Shown here: positions 37,452 to 37,977 of the stretch, piece by piece
How positions within the stretch are numbered: position 1 is the first letter of the stretch
Layout: each line of letters opens with the position of its first letter
Assembly: GCA_027295705.1 (NCBI GenBank)
Contig: JAPUKJ010000142.1
Coordinates: forward strand, 1-37,977
Length of the DNA: 37,977 bases
Source of the DNA: Ignavibacteria bacterium
GTDB taxonomy: Bacteria > Bacteroidota > Ignavibacteria > UBA10030 > UBA6906
Reading direction: 5' to 3'
Program-made: the position numbers and the translations under genes
Notes under the pieces: model-generated
The model's input: the letters and a program-made list of their open reading frames with translations, nothing else
Told to the model about the DNA's origin: nothing
Databases searched by the model: none

Positions 37452-37784
37452 TATATCTTCAAGTAAAATTAGAAGGTTTAAAGGCTCCTGGCAGTATGTT
37501 AGGAATGTGCTAGTAAGTGTGTTTGTGAACTGTGAATTCATGTTTATCTAGTGTTTATAAGTGCGCACTCTGGTCTTTTGATTATCGTTTGGCATTGACC
37601 CTGTGTATACTAATGGATTTACACACACATTATTCTTCAAGCAGTTCTTCAACTAACAACGTCCCGTACAAGCAGTCTATAACCCTTGGAGTAACGGATT
37701 TAAGTAATTCACATTTCCACGTCCTATAATGTAACTCATAACTAATTTAATATATCTAGATAGATAATAAGTTAAGTGTTAGAC

Positions 37785-37815
37785 TGGACTACACCCCATA
37801 CGTGGGACAGTATTT
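37785..37815. repeat. Possible IS terminal inverted repeat (TGGACTACACCCCATACGTGGGACAGTATTT)
   Basis: Starts TGGACT..., IS3-family-like terminus, beyond the 3' end of the transposase remnant. The other end is outside the window. Confidence 0.35.
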
Positions 37816-37841
37816 TGAGAGTTAAGGTGTGGTCCTCCTGT

Positions 37842-37977
37842 TCATAAGATCGTATCCAGACGTTGGCTCAATGCCCACCCTCGATGGCTTTGCGGTTGAA
37901 GGCATCTAGGATCGCTGCCAGGAAGACAAACTCTGATAGAGCCTGATGTAGGTGATGTCTGCAACCCAGAGTTGGTT
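37842..37977 (-). pseudogene. IS3-family transposase (DDE/rve domain) remnant with frameshifts, truncated by window edge
   Basis: Minus-strand pieces in three frames: NQLWVADITYIRL / SEFVFLAAILDAFNRKAI / GWALSQRLDTIL*; together resembling the IS3 orfB integrase core. Confidence 0.75.

Noticed and set aside
37080-37541. 153-aa minus-strand ORF over the dnaA 3' end
   Set aside because: Antisense to the conserved DnaA C-terminal domain, no motif.

Overview
The window is a chromosomal, origin-proximal region of a bacterium. Gene content and order (DUF4159/DUF4175 beside ftsZ, no murB/ddl in the dcw cluster, TTG-N19-TATCTTTG promoter) suggest the Bacteroidota/Chlorobiota-Ignavibacteria group, but this is inference. 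dnaA is on the + strand at 36-37.5 kb. The ~35 kb to its left is almost entirely coding on the - strand: rpmH-rnpA-yidD-yidC, mnmE-mnmG-rsmG-murQ-mfd, then the division/cell-wall cluster mraZ-rsmH-ftsL-ftsI(PASTA)-[CADD-like]-murE-murF-mraY-murD-ftsW-murG-[PH-like membrane protein]-murC-ftsQ-ftsA-ftsZ, then DUF4159, DUF4175, an M14 peptidase and the N-terminus of a sigma factor at the left edge. Most notable: (1) a CADD/PqqC-fold diiron protein between ftsI and murE that keeps every metal ligand plus the Tyr/Lys positions tied to self-sacrificing p-aminobenzoate synthesis; (2) two parS-like sites at the two ends of mnmG; (3) a triple TGGG operator upstream of mraZ; (4) an oriC-like dnaA upstream region and an unusual hairpin before rpmH; (5) a frameshifted IS3-type transposase remnant downstream of dnaA; (6) rpmH and a partial sigma factor gene, both missing from the ORF track. 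No CRISPR array, rRNA or tRNA was recognised. No completely novel multigene system is evident; the CADD insertion is the best candidate for new biology.
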